This document shows positions 30,240-40,100 of a stretch of 64,000 nucleotides of DNA, one piece after another. The notes below the pieces were generated by a model. The model had not been told where the DNA came from, ran no database searches, and was given only the letters and a program-made list of their open reading frames with translations. Each line of letters begins with the position of its first letter. Within the stretch, counting starts at the first letter, position 1. The translations under genes were made by a program, and so were the position numbers. Source of the stretch: Desulfovibrio sp. MES5 (GTDB lineage Bacteria; Desulfobacterota; Desulfovibrionia; Desulfovibrionales; Desulfovibrionaceae). The stretch spans positions 1 through 64,000 of the forward strand of contig NZ_MJUZ01000007.1 in assembly GCF_002237645.1 (NCBI RefSeq), in the 5' to 3' direction.

Positions 30240-31037
30240 TCAGTTCACCATAAAATAATACACAAAAGGCGCGATAAGGAGCCGGTAAACGGCAAAGGGC
30301 ACCAGGGTCATGCGCCCCACCAGGGCGACAAAAACCTTCACCGCCAGCAAGGCCGACACAAAAGAGCCGATCATGCCCACCAGAAAGAAAGGAATATCGG
30401 CAGAAGTGAACATGCTCAGATTTTTCAGCAGATCGTAGCCTGTGGCCGCAACCATAATGGGCACAGCCGCAATAAAGGAATACTCCGCCGCCAAAGGCCT
30501 TTTGGCCCCTAAAAGCATGCCGCCCATTATGGTTGCCGCAGAGCGTGAAAATCCGGGCCAGAGGGCAAGGCACTGAAAACAGCCGATGCCCAGGGCCAGC
30601 TTTGGCGTCATATCGTCAAGGCTGATGCAGGTTGTCTTGAACTTGCGCTTTTCAACAAAGATCATGCACAGCGCGCCCACCACCAGAGCAATAAGCACGG
30701 TGGCCGGGCGGAACAGGTGTTCCTTGATGTAGGAATGCAGCAAAAGGCCAAGAACGCAGGCAGGCAGCGATGTGAGAATGAGCAGCGTGATGCCGCGCAT
30801 GCCCGCAAAACGGACATAGGGCTGCGGGCGAACCAGGCCCCAAAACCGCTTCCAGTAAAGCACCACAACCGCAAGAATGGCCCCCAGTTGAATAACAACG
30901 TCAAAGGTGGCCGCTTTTTCACCGACAAAACCGAGCAAATCGCCAACAAGAATGAGATGGCCGGAGGAAGATACCGGCAAAAATTCTGTCAGCCCTTCAA
31001 CAATGCTCAGAATCAAGGCAGTGAGCAAGTTGTCCAT
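30240..31037 (-). CDS. uppP: Undecaprenyl-diphosphatase
   Basis: A 265-residue, eight-helix inner-membrane enzyme. It removes one phosphate from undecaprenyl diphosphate to recycle the lipid carrier for peptidoglycan and surface glycans, and its excess confers bacitracin resistance. Both family signatures are present: EGLTEFLPVSSSGHLIL near the N-terminus and PGFSRSAATIMGGMLLG in the middle. The length is typical. It stands alone between tRNA-Met and the divergent small gene at 31183. The ATG is preceded by a weak purine stretch (AGAGGCCATTT). Confidence 0.95.
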   Translation of the reverse strand: MDNLLTALILSIVEGLTEFLPVSSSGHLILVGDLLGFVGEKAATFDVVIQLGAILAVVVLYWKRFWGLVRPQPYVRFAGMRGITLLILTSLPACVLGLLLHSYIKEHLFRPATVLIALVVGALCMIFVEKRKFKTTCISLDDMTPKLALGIGCFQCLALWPGFSRSAATIMGGMLLGAKRPLAAEYSFIAAVPIMVAATGYDLLKNLSMFTSADIPFFLVGMIGSFVSALLAVKVFVALVGRMTLVPFAVYRLLIAPFVYYFMVN

Positions 31038-31182
31038 AAATGGCCTCTGTAATGCGCGCCGTGCGGCGAATCGCTGGCTTGGGCGTGTAGGCGCGTGGCG
31101 GGCACCGCATACTCGCGTATTGATGTTCCGTTATTGCCAAAAAACGGTCAACCGGTTATTGGTGAAAAAAAGGACGTATGCC

Positions 31183-31377
31183 ATGAATACCATTATGCCG
31201 CAGGGCGAGCTGGTACGTAAAGCCGCTGCCTATCTGTCGGAAGAACGTGCGCGCCATCCTGACAAAAGCCTGGCCACGCTGCTGGATGAAGCAGGCATGC
31301 GCTTCAACCTCACCCCGCTGGATGCCATGGCCCTGGAGCGTCTGTTTCAACAAAAGCCCTCTAGCAAGGGGGACTGA
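31183..31377 (+). CDS. Small conserved-looking protein of unknown function
   Basis: 64 residues starting at the ATG at 31183, with AAAAAGGA about nine bases upstream. The sequence (ELVRKAAAYLSEERARHPDK, then LATLLDEAGMRFNLTPLDAM) is helical and amphipathic. It has no recognised domain. Codon use and the ribosome site support a real gene. It is divergent from uppP and convergent with metG, and is followed by two strong hairpins. Confidence 0.6.
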   Translation: MNTIMPQGELVRKAAAYLSEERARHPDKSLATLLDEAGMRFNLTPLDAMALERLFQQKPSSKGD

Positions 31378-31454
31378 TCAGCCCGCCTTTACCGAGAGCT
31401 ACGTCAGCCACCAGATCAGAGCAACTTTGTAATGCTTCACATTTCAATGTGGCG

Positions 31455-31484
31455 TTCTGCCGAAAAATACGTTTTTCGGCAGAA
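31455..31484. terminator. Perfect 13-bp stem-loop between the 64-residue gene and metG
   Basis: TTCTGCCGAAAAA (31455–31467) pairs with TTTTTCGGCAGAA (31472–31484) around TACG. The A-run/T-run symmetry allows termination from either side of this convergent gene pair. Confidence 0.65.
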
Positions 31485-31523
31485 TCCACGCCACGCCATG
31501 GCGCGCTGTTCTCTCGTGCAGCA

Positions 31524-31563
31524 TTGGAGCATGCAGCCTTTTTTCAAAGGCTGCATGCTCCAA
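31524..31563. terminator. Perfect 18-bp stem-loop at the metG 3' end
   Basis: TTGGAGCATGCAGCCTTT (31524–31541) pairs with the complementary arm ending at 31563 around a short T-rich loop. It ends eight bases before the metG stop codon. The T-run is inside the loop, so it resembles a repeat-type hairpin more than a classical terminator. Confidence 0.55.
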
Positions 31564-31570
31564 ACCAAGC

Positions 31571-33589
31571 CTATGCTATTTCACTGCCGTTGGGGACATC
31601 GGAGTCCAGACCCAGCAGGGTCAGGGTCGAATCGTTCCCGGCTGTAAGCACCATGCCGTGCGACATGAGACCGCGAATCTTGCGCGGCTCAAGGTTAAGC
31701 ACTGCGCACACGCGTTTTCCCACCATTGCCTCAGGCGTATAGTGCTCGGCCAGACCAGAAAGGATCTGGCGGGGCTGCCCTTCGCCAAAGTCAATTTCAA
31801 GACGCAGAATGCGGTCGGCATTGGGATGCTTTTCAGCAACCAGCACCGTTCCTATACGCATGTCCAGAGCCTTGAAATGGTCAAAATCTATGTTCGGCTT
31901 GCCTGCTGCAGCGACGTCCTGATCCGCGCCGGCCTGCCCAGCACCAGCGGATACGGCCTGGGGCTGACTGCTGGCCGCGTTCTGCTGTTTGGCGGCTTTC
32001 TTTTCTGCCTTGGCGGCCTTGGCTTTTTCGGCCTCGCCGGAGTCCTTTTTTACCTCGATGCGTGGGAAGAGGTTTGAGGCCTCGGCCACCACCGTGCCCG
32101 GCACAAGCCCTTCAAAATTGTCCATCTCGGCTTCAAGGGCACGCACGGGAGGCATGCCGGGCTCCACAGGCTGGCCGAGCTGTTCCAGCATTTTTGCGCA
32201 GGCTACCGGCATAACCGGCCACAGACACACTGCCGTTTTGCGCATGGCCGCCAGAAGCACATACATGACAGTGGCAAGGCGCTCCATATTGCCCTGCTTG
32301 TGCAAGGCCCAGGGCGCCTGACTGTCCACATACTTGTTCAGGGCGCGCACCAGTTCCCACAGAGATTCAAGCCCCTGAGAAAACTGCACGTTGCCGAAAA
32401 GCTGGCTGAAATTGCGCATGGCCGTGGCGGTCAGTTCAATGATGGCCTCGTCCGACTCGTCAAATGCCTTGGGGGCGGGAACCCGGCTGCCGAAATATTT
32501 GGCGGTCATTGAAAGCACCCGACTAAAAAGATTGCCCAAGTCATTGGCAAGGTCAGCGTTGATACGGCCGGTCAGGGCTTCATCACTGAAGCTGGCGTCC
32601 GACCCGAAGTGCATTTCACGCAGCAGAAAATAGCGGAAGGCGTCCGCGCCAAAGCGCTGGCTCATGGCTTCGGGCTCAACCACATTACCAAGTGATTTTG
32701 ACATCTTGGTATCACGCACAAGCCAGTAGCCATGCACGTTAAGGTGCTTGTACTGGGGCAAACCAGCCGCCTTGAGCATAGTGGGCCAGAACACGGCGTG
32801 GGGCTTGAGAATATCCTTGGCAACAAGATGCTCGCCCGGCCAGAAATGCTCAAAGTCCTTGCCGTCAGGCCAGTTCAGCGCGCTTATATAGTTGAGAAGG
32901 GCGTCAAACCAGACATAGCACACATAATCCTTGTCAAAGGGCAGTTCTATGCCCCAGGTCAGCCGCGATTTGGGCCGGGATATACACAGGTCTTCCAGAG
33001 CGCCGGATTCCAGCATGGCCAGAACTTCCGAGCGGTAGCGCTCAGGCCGGATAAAGGAAGGATTCTGCTCAATGTGCTCCTTGAGCCAGGGCAGATACTT
33101 GGACATGCGGAAAAAATAGTTCTTTTCACTGATGAATTCCGGCTTGACCAGATGCTGCGGGCAAAGGCCGTTTTCCAGTTCCTTTTCGGTGTAGAAGCGT
33201 TCACAGCCATAGCAGTAATGGCCGCCGAACTCGCCGAAATAAATGTCCCCGGCATCGTAAACTTTCTGTAAAAACGCCTGCACAGAGGCCTTGTGCGCTT
33301 CATCGGTGGTGCGCACGAAGCGGTCATTGGCAACATCCAGCTTGGGCCAGAGAGACTGAAAAAGGACGCTGATGCCGTCCACAAATTCCTTGGGCGATTT
33401 ACCTTCTTTTTCAGCAGCCTGCACGATCTTGTCGCCGTGTTCGTCCGTGCCCGTGAGAAAGAGCGTGTCCTGCCCCATCAGCCTGTGAAACCGGGCCATG
33501 GCATCAGCCACGACAGTGGTATAGGCATGCCCCAAATGGGGCTTGGCATTGACATAGTAAATGGGCGTCGTGATAAAAAAGGTGTTCAC
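31571..33589 (-). CDS. metG: Methionyl-tRNA synthetase
   Basis: A 672-residue class I aminoacyl-tRNA synthetase that charges tRNA-Met. The HIGH motif is HLGH (18–21) and the KMSKS loop is at 295–299. A zinc knuckle shows Cys126/Cys129 and Cys143/His146. The anticodon-binding helical domain follows (about 350–500). After an Ala/Lys-rich linker (about 530–570) comes a C-terminal tRNA-binding (EMAP/Trbp111-like) OB fold: KALDMRIGTVLVAEKHPNAD. Length and architecture fit dimeric bacterial MetRS. It lies divergent from the HD gene side and downstream of the PSP1 gene. Confidence 0.97.
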   Translation of the reverse strand: MNTFFITTPIYYVNAKPHLGHAYTTVVADAMARFHRLMGQDTLFLTGTDEHGDKIVQAAEKEGKSPKEFVDGISVLFQSLWPKLDVANDRFVRTTDEAHKASVQAFLQKVYDAGDIYFGEFGGHYCYGCERFYTEKELENGLCPQHLVKPEFISEKNYFFRMSKYLPWLKEHIEQNPSFIRPERYRSEVLAMLESGALEDLCISRPKSRLTWGIELPFDKDYVCYVWFDALLNYISALNWPDGKDFEHFWPGEHLVAKDILKPHAVFWPTMLKAAGLPQYKHLNVHGYWLVRDTKMSKSLGNVVEPEAMSQRFGADAFRYFLLREMHFGSDASFSDEALTGRINADLANDLGNLFSRVLSMTAKYFGSRVPAPKAFDESDEAIIELTATAMRNFSQLFGNVQFSQGLESLWELVRALNKYVDSQAPWALHKQGNMERLATVMYVLLAAMRKTAVCLWPVMPVACAKMLEQLGQPVEPGMPPVRALEAEMDNFEGLVPGTVVAEASNLFPRIEVKKDSGEAEKAKAAKAEKKAAKQQNAASSQPQAVSAGAGQAGADQDVAAAGKPNIDFDHFKALDMRIGTVLVAEKHPNADRILRLEIDFGEGQPRQILSGLAEHYTPEAMVGKRVCAVLNLEPRKIRGLMSHGMVLTAGNDSTLTLLGLDSDVPNGSEIA

Positions 33590-33779
33590 TCAAGGCTCCG
33601 TAGGCTTGATTGGCTATTTTGTTCTCAATATCAGAGCAGTATCGCCTGAAGCGTTCGGGCGGACGCGCGGGCAGAAACCCGCGAGAAGGCGCGAACACAA
33701 TTCAGTGGCGTGGTCAAGGCCGCAGCGGACCTGACCGTAGACGTTGCGCACGTGCATTCAAAAATTACTCTGCCCTAAA

Positions 33780-34871
33780 TTACTCTGGCCTGCTGTGCGG
33801 CTTGCGACGCCTCTTGCGGCGCGGCTTGCCAGGATCGCCCTGCCCGCCGCCAGCATCGCCATTAGCGGCGTCATGGCCGTGGCCGAATCCCGCGCCTTCG
33901 CCGCCATTTTCCTGGCCGCGCTGCGAATCAGGTTCTTCCTGCGGAAAAAGCTCATCCATCATATCAAGCTGCTCAAGATTGTCCGGCGCGGCGGAAACTA
34001 CCAGCAGGCCGTCACCAATCTGAGGCTTGGGGGCCTGACGCGGCGGATTTTGCGGATTCTGCACGGATTCGGGCCTGTGCGGCGAAAGAGCCTGCCACTC
34101 CTCAAGCGTGAGCTCAAGTTCTTCATTGGCCTCGGTGAGCACGGCCAGCGAGTTGCGGAACATATTGGCCCGCAGCACCTTCATGGCGCCTTTGTCTGTC
34201 TGGTATTTCTTGCCGAGCCGGGGGCAGTTCTTATGGAAGTGATCGTAGTTTTCCTGCTCATAAGAAAGGCAGCAGAGCAAACGGCCACAAATGCCGGATA
34301 TCTTGGCGGGATTGAGAAAAAGGTTTTGCTCCTTGGCCATGCGGATGGTCACAGGCGCAAATTTTCGCAGGTAACGGCGGCAGCAGCAGACCATTCCACA
34401 GTTGCCCACAGCGCCGACCATCTGGGTTTCGTGGCGAACGCCGATCTGCCGCAGCTCAATGCGCGCGCGGTACTCGCGCACAAGGTCCTTCACAAGGTCG
34501 CGAAAATCAATGCGCGAAGGCGCTGTGAAGTAAAAAATGAGTTTGCTGCGGTCAAAAAAGACCTCCACATCCACGAGCTTCATATCCAGATCACGCTGGC
34601 GGATGCACTGACGGCAAAAGGCCTGCGCCTCCCTGCTCAACTGCTCGTTGGCTTCGCCGCGCCGCACGTCTTCGGGACTGGCCAGCCGTAAAATCTGCGG
34701 CAGCGGTTCTTCCTGATCAGACAGCGGATGGGCCGGGCCAGAGACAATGACGGCCAGCGCATGCCCCTGTTCGGCTTCAATAAGCACATGCTCCCCCGGC
34801 TTGAGACCGGCAGGACCGCTGTAATAGCTTGTCTGGCCAAGCGCGCGAAAACGCAGGCCATATATGGGCAT
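33780..34871 (-). CDS. PSP1-domain protein (RicT/YaaT-like)
   Basis: 363 residues from the ATG at 34871; an upstream ATG at 34928 would add 19 residues, but the family usually begins near GLRFRALGQTSYYSG. The PSP1 domain follows, with VGAVGNCGMVCCCRRYLRKF, then ISGICGRLLCCLSYEQENYD. These Cys clusters match RicT of Bacillus, which joins RicA/RicF in an Fe-S complex that guides RNase Y. In Gram-negative relatives its role is unknown. The C-terminal ~90 residues are disordered, acidic then Gly/Arg-rich, ending in a basic KPRRKRRRKPHSR tail that could bind RNA. It is co-oriented with metG. Confidence 0.85.
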   Translation of the reverse strand: MPIYGLRFRALGQTSYYSGPAGLKPGEHVLIEAEQGHALAVIVSGPAHPLSDQEEPLPQILRLASPEDVRRGEANEQLSREAQAFCRQCIRQRDLDMKLVDVEVFFDRSKLIFYFTAPSRIDFRDLVKDLVREYRARIELRQIGVRHETQMVGAVGNCGMVCCCRRYLRKFAPVTIRMAKEQNLFLNPAKISGICGRLLCCLSYEQENYDHFHKNCPRLGKKYQTDKGAMKVLRANMFRNSLAVLTEANEELELTLEEWQALSPHRPESVQNPQNPPRQAPKPQIGDGLLVVSAAPDNLEQLDMMDELFPQEEPDSQRGQENGGEGAGFGHGHDAANGDAGGGQGDPGKPRRKRRRKPHSRPE

Positions 34872-35211
34872 TGAGGTCACGGTGCAAAACCTTGTGAAAC
34901 GATTTCCAAAAAAATTCTTTTCGGTCATAAAAAGCCCGCTGTCAACCGTACGCCCCGAACAAGGGCATGCAGCAAGCCATTACGGGCAAAACTTCCGCAC
35001 TTCGAGGACAGTTGGGCGGCGGGTCGCCAAACAGGGCTTGGCGGAGTTTAGCCCTGCAATGCCTACTTGTGCAAGCGCATAGGCAAAGCTGACGCGTTTA
35101 CGGGCAATGGTCGCGGGGCTGTTACCATTGCAAGGCAAAATGGGGCAACTCCCCGGCCTGACTTGCCTTCACCCCTGCCCTGCTTTACATTAAGAAGATA
35201 CAGGAGCCATT
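34872..35211. other. Intergenic region upstream of the HD–pfk–addAB series
   Basis: No gene is seen. It must carry divergent promoters for the PSP1–metG unit and the HD-protein series. A small hairpin, GGGG-CAACT-CCCC near 35140, is enclosed by imperfect GCAAGGC/TGCCTTC arms. Confidence 0.35.
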
Positions 35212-35772
35212 ATGATGATAGAAAGAAATGAAGCCCTGCAACTTCTTGCTGCTCACGCCACCCCTCCGTCCCTCATGCAGCATGCCCTGGCCACGGAGGC
35301 CATCATGCGGGCGCTGGCGAGCCATTTGAACGAAGATGAAGAGGTGTGGGGCATTACTGGCCTGTTGCACGATCTGGACTACCCGACCACGGCGGAAAAT
35401 CCGCAGCGTCACGGTCTGGACAGCGCCGACCTGCTGGCAGACAAACTGCCGGAACCGGCCCTTGCCGCCATACGCGCCCATGCCGCCGAGATGAACGGGG
35501 GCCGGGCCGAGAGCCGTTTTGATTATGCGCTACGCTGTGGCGAAAGCGTCACCGGCCTTATCAGCGCTGCGGCCCTCATGCGCCCAACGGGCATTGAAGG
35601 CATGGAAGTAAAGAGCATCAAGAAAAAGATGAAGGATAAAGCTTTTGCCGCCAGCGTCAGCCGCGAGAATATCCGCCAGTGCGCCGAAGCCGGGCTTGAA
35701 CTGGACGCCTTTCTGGCTCTGGCCATTGAAGCCATGCGCGCCCATGCCGACGAGCTTGGACTGAGCAAATAA
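35212..35772 (+). CDS. HD-domain phosphohydrolase
   Basis: 186 residues with an HD fold: H26 region (LMQHALATEAIMRALASHL), the HD doublet in GLLHDLDYPTTAENP, then RHGLDSADLL and a distal Asp-containing helix. Such HDIG-like proteins hydrolyse phosphate esters or nucleotides, but the substrate cannot be inferred. The ATG has AGGAG six bases upstream. The gene precedes pfk by 17 bp and is probably co-transcribed with it and addAB. Confidence 0.85.
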   Translation: MMIERNEALQLLAAHATPPSLMQHALATEAIMRALASHLNEDEEVWGITGLLHDLDYPTTAENPQRHGLDSADLLADKLPEPALAAIRAHAAEMNGGRAESRFDYALRCGESVTGLISAAALMRPTGIEGMEVKSIKKKMKDKAFAASVSRENIRQCAEAGLELDAFLALAIEAMRAHADELGLSK

Positions 35773-35789
35773 CTTACCGCGAGGCCCAC

Positions 35790-37097
35790 ATGAATAAAGA
35801 ATGCGCCCTAGAGACAGGCATCCACACCCTCGGCCCCTGCAAGCTGGATTCTCACCTGCCCTACCGCACCTGGGCCGATGACAAATCCATACAGATATTC
35901 GTGGATGAAGAGCTGACTGAAGATGCGGGCCAGCCTTTCAGCGTATGCCTTGAGGCCGCCGGGCCGCGCCGCAAACTCTATTTTGACACCACGCGGGCCA
36001 AGTGCGCCATAGTCACCTGCGGCGGGCTCTGCCCCGGCATCAATGACGTCATACGCGCCATTGTTATGGAGGCCTTTCATGCCTACAACGTGCCGTCAAT
36101 CCTGGGCATTCCCTACGGTTTGGAAGGCTTTATTCCCAAGTACGGGCATGCCCTTCAGGAACTGACGCCCAAGGGCGTGGCAGACATTCACCGCTTTGGC
36201 GGCACCATGCTTGGTTCTTCGCGCGGGCCGCAGTCCGCCGAGGAAATTGTGGACACGCTGGAACGCAGTAACGTCAACGCCCTCTTTGTCATTGGCGGCG
36301 ACGGCACAATGAAGGCCGCACGGGCCATCAGCAATGAGGTGCATGCCCGCCGTCTGAAGATTTCCGTCATTGGCATTCCCAAAACCATTGATAATGACAT
36401 CAATTTCATTCCCCAGTCCTTTGGGTTTGAAACCGCTGTCTTCAAGGCCACAGAAGCCATCGAATGCGCCCATACAGAAGCCTGCGGCGTGCCCAACGGC
36501 ATTGGCCTTGTAAAACTTATGGGGCGCGAATCGGGGTTCATCGCCGCCAGGGCCGCGCTGGCCCTGAAAGAAGTGAACTTTGTGCTTATTCCTGAAGCGC
36601 CTTTTTCCCTTGAAGGTGAGGGCGGTCTGCTGCCCGCGCTTGAAGAACGCCTGAAATCGCGCGGCCATGCCGTCATTGTCGCGGCAGAGGGCGCGGGCCA
36701 GCACCTGCTGGCAGAACAGAGCGGCACGGATGCTTCGGGCAACCCCGTGCTTGGCGACATTTCCGAGCTGCTGCGCACGTTCATCAACACCTACCTTGAT
36801 GCACGCGGCATGGCCCATTCCATAAAATACATTGACCCGAGCTACATCATACGCTCCGTGCCTGCCAACGCCAATGACAAGGTGTATTGCGGCTTTTTGG
36901 GCCAATACGCCGTGCACGCCGCCATGGCTGGCCGTACGGACATGGTGGTGGGAAAGATTCAGGACCGCTACGTGCATCTTCCTCTGGAACTGGTCACGCG
37001 CAAGCGGCGCAAGCTGAACATCTACTCGGATCTGTGGCGGGCCGTGCTTGAGTCAACGGGACAGGGCATGCTCAAGGGTATGCTGCCTCCTATATAG
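35790..37097 (+). CDS. pfkA: 6-phosphofructokinase, plant/trypanosome-like (ATP-type active site)
   Basis: 435 residues, longer than the ~320 of E. coli PfkA. It phosphorylates fructose-6-P in glycolysis. The substrate site shows GGLCPGINDVIRAIV, GGDGTMKAA (169–177), PKTIDNDINF (197–206), and MGRESGFIA. Gly172 at the position equivalent to E. coli Gly104 points to ATP, whereas pyrophosphate enzymes have Asp. Lys198 in PKTIDND is shared with both plant/protist ATP-PFKs and PPi-PFKs. ATP use is thus predicted, not certain. GAGG lies six bases before the ATG. Confidence 0.92.
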   Translation: MNKECALETGIHTLGPCKLDSHLPYRTWADDKSIQIFVDEELTEDAGQPFSVCLEAAGPRRKLYFDTTRAKCAIVTCGGLCPGINDVIRAIVMEAFHAYNVPSILGIPYGLEGFIPKYGHALQELTPKGVADIHRFGGTMLGSSRGPQSAEEIVDTLERSNVNALFVIGGDGTMKAARAISNEVHARRLKISVIGIPKTIDNDINFIPQSFGFETAVFKATEAIECAHTEACGVPNGIGLVKLMGRESGFIAARAALALKEVNFVLIPEAPFSLEGEGGLLPALEERLKSRGHAVIVAAEGAGQHLLAEQSGTDASGNPVLGDISELLRTFINTYLDARGMAHSIKYIDPSYIIRSVPANANDKVYCGFLGQYAVHAAMAGRTDMVVGKIQDRYVHLPLELVTRKRRKLNIYSDLWRAVLESTGQGMLKGMLPPI

Positions 37098-37102
37098 CTT
37101 CC

Positions 37103-40100
37103 ATGCAGCATTTACGACAAGTCAAAGCATCCGCCGGATCGGGAAAAACCTATGAGCTGACGCGCTGCTTTCTGCAACGCCTCATCAGCAGTGGCGCACC
37201 GGGCAGAGCGGCTTCTCCCGCTTGCGCCCTTGTTTACGGCGGCCCCTGCGGCTGGGGCGACATCCTGGCTGTCACCTTTACCAATGCCGCAGCCACCGAG
37301 ATGCGCGAGCGCGTTATCCGGCAGCTGAAAAGCGCGGCGCTGGGCAGCCCCATGCAGGGGCTCGACCTTGACCCCGCCACGGCCAGACGTTGGGTTGACG
37401 CCATTATGCGCGACATGAGCGCGCTGAACATCCGCACCATTGACAGCCTGCTGCACCTCATCGTGCGCGCCGCCGCCCTTGAACTCAAGCTGCATCCGGA
37501 CTTTCAGCCGGTTTTTGCCACCGAAGAGGCGCTGACGCCCTATCTCGACCTTTTGCTGGAAAAAGCCTGGCAGGGTGATGAAGGCATGCGCGACCTCCTG
37601 CGCCAGGTCTGCCGGGCCATGGTCTGGCACGGGCAGAGCAAGGGCTTTCTTGCGGGCGAAAAGCTGCTGCACCAGTTGCGCCCCCTGCTGGACAGCGCCC
37701 TTTTGGGCGATTTTGGCGAGCTTTCTTCGTATGACGAGCTTGATGCGCGGCTTGCCTTTCTCAACGACACCGCAAAGCAGGCCGCCGCATGTCTGCTGGA
37801 ACTGGCCGCACGTCAGAACCTGCCCTGGCTGGCAAACGCGCTGAAGGCCATCCAGGCATGGGCCAATGGCGATTATAAAGCTTCTGCCTATCTGACCAAG
37901 GACGAAGCCGCCCAGGTTTTTAAAAAGGGCGCGAGCATTGATGCCGAGGTGGAAAGGGCCTATGTCGTCTTTTCCCGGGCTGCGGAGTCGTGCCTCGCGG
38001 ACGGGCATATCCTGCGCCAGGCCCTGCGTCTTGAGCCTTCCATCCGCATGGCCCGCATCCTGACCTCGGCCTTTGCGCATAATCAGGAACAGGAAGGCGC
38101 GCTTCCTGGTCTGCTCATTCCCCATCTGGCGCGGCAGGTGCTTGAAAGCGACTACGGCGTGCCGGACACGCTCTGCCGTCTGGGCACCCGCCTCAGTCAT
38201 TTTCTTCTGGATGAATTTCAGGACACCAGTCAGGAGCAGTGGCGCGCTCTTCGCCCCCTGGTGGAAGAAGCCCTTGCCCATGGCGGTTCACTGACCTGGG
38301 TGGGCGATGTGAAGCAGTCCATCTACGGCTGGCGTGATGGCGACCCGGAACTTTTTGACGGAATTCTTGACGACAAAGGCCTTACCGCCATTGCCGCGAC
38401 ATCCAGCCGCGACAGCCTGCCCTTCAACTGGCGCAGCAGCCGACAGGTAGTGAAACACAACAACGCCCTCTTCTCCCCGCTGGAACAGCCGGAGACGGCA
38501 CGGGCGGTCATGAACGCTCTTTTGCCGGGCGATATGCCGCCAGACCTGCGCGATGAGATCATGAATTCTTCTGTGGCGGCGCTGGTCAGCGCCTTTGAGG
38601 GCACCACCCAGCAATGCCCGGAACACGCGCCCCAAGGCGGCCTTGTGCAGGTGGAGGATGTGGCGGCCGACTCCTCCGAACTTCTGCGCGACGAAGTCTT
38701 CACACGACTGAGCAATATCCTGCATGAAGACATAGCCCCGCACCGCCCCTGGGCCGATGTGCTGGTTCTGGTGCGCAGCAATGATGGGGCCGCGCGCCTG
38801 GCCGACCATCTGGTGCGGCAGGGCATCCCCGTCATTACCGAAAACAGCCTTCTTCTTGCCGCCCATCCCCTGATCATACAGACTGTGGCCCTGCTTGCCT
38901 TTCTTGACAGCCCTGACGACAATATTGCGTTTATGACGCTTGTGACGGGCAGCATGTTTCACGACCATGCAGAGGCCGCCGAGCTTGCCCGCACCGATCT
39001 GGTCGGCTGGTGCGCCCAACAAAAAAGGGGCCTCCTGTATCAGAATTTTCGCCAGCGCTGGCCCCGCATCTGGCAGACCCTGCTGGCCCCGTTCTTCAGC
39101 CAGTCCGGCCTGATGACGCCCTATGATACGGTGCTTGAGTGGTACGCGCGCCTTCAGGTGGAGCAGCGCTTTCCTGAATCTTCAACCTTTTTGCGACGTT
39201 TTATGGAAGTGTTGCACAGCGCCGAAGAAAAGGGGCTTGCCACGCTGTCTACTTTTCTTGAGCACTGGGACGCCAAAAATCACGAAGAAAAAGTTCCCAT
39301 GCCGGAAAATATGGACGCCGTGCGCATTATGACGGTGCACAAATCCAAAGGGCTGGAAGCTCCGGTGGTTTTCGTTCCCTTTACCGGCCTGAACCTCTCG
39401 GTTTCGGACAAGCCCATGCGTGAAGAGCGCCAGGGCCTGAGCATGATGGTGCGTAACCAGAAGGCTCTTGGCCGCCCATATTACGAAGAGCTGGCCCGCC
39501 AGGGGCGGGAAAGCCTCAATCTGCTCTACGTGGCCTTTACCCGGGCCAGAGACGCCCTGTACGTCTTTCGCACAACGGCAAAACGGCAATCGCCCGTTCT
39601 GGCGGGACTGGACATACTATGGGAACGCACGGGCTGGCAGCCTCCCTATACGCTGGGCAGCCTGCCCCCTGCCTCAAAAGTTGCCGGGGGCAGCAGCGCG
39701 GAACAGCCATCCATTGCGCCCATACCTGAAAAAGCCATCTGTGCGCGATCCCAAAAGGACGAATGCGCCGTGCGGGCAGAGCAGAACGGGCAAGCCATTG
39801 CGGCGCCTGTCCCCGCTTCGGTTCCGGTTCCTGCTCCGGTTCCGGCCGCTCCTGGAGACTGGCGGCCCATGCAGTGGCTGCCGCGCCTGAAAATTTTTCG
39901 CAATCCGCTGGAGGCTTTTGACTTCAGGCCCAAAGACAGGGGCAACCTGCTGCATTTCTGCCTGGAACATCTGCGTATCACCGGCAATCCGCTAAAAGAC
40001 GCCCAGGCCGCCCTGCACTTCGGCCTGCGTCACTATCCCCTGCCCGTGCCGGATGAGGCGGACATCCATCAGGGCGTGACCGAAGCCCTGCGCTGGTTTG

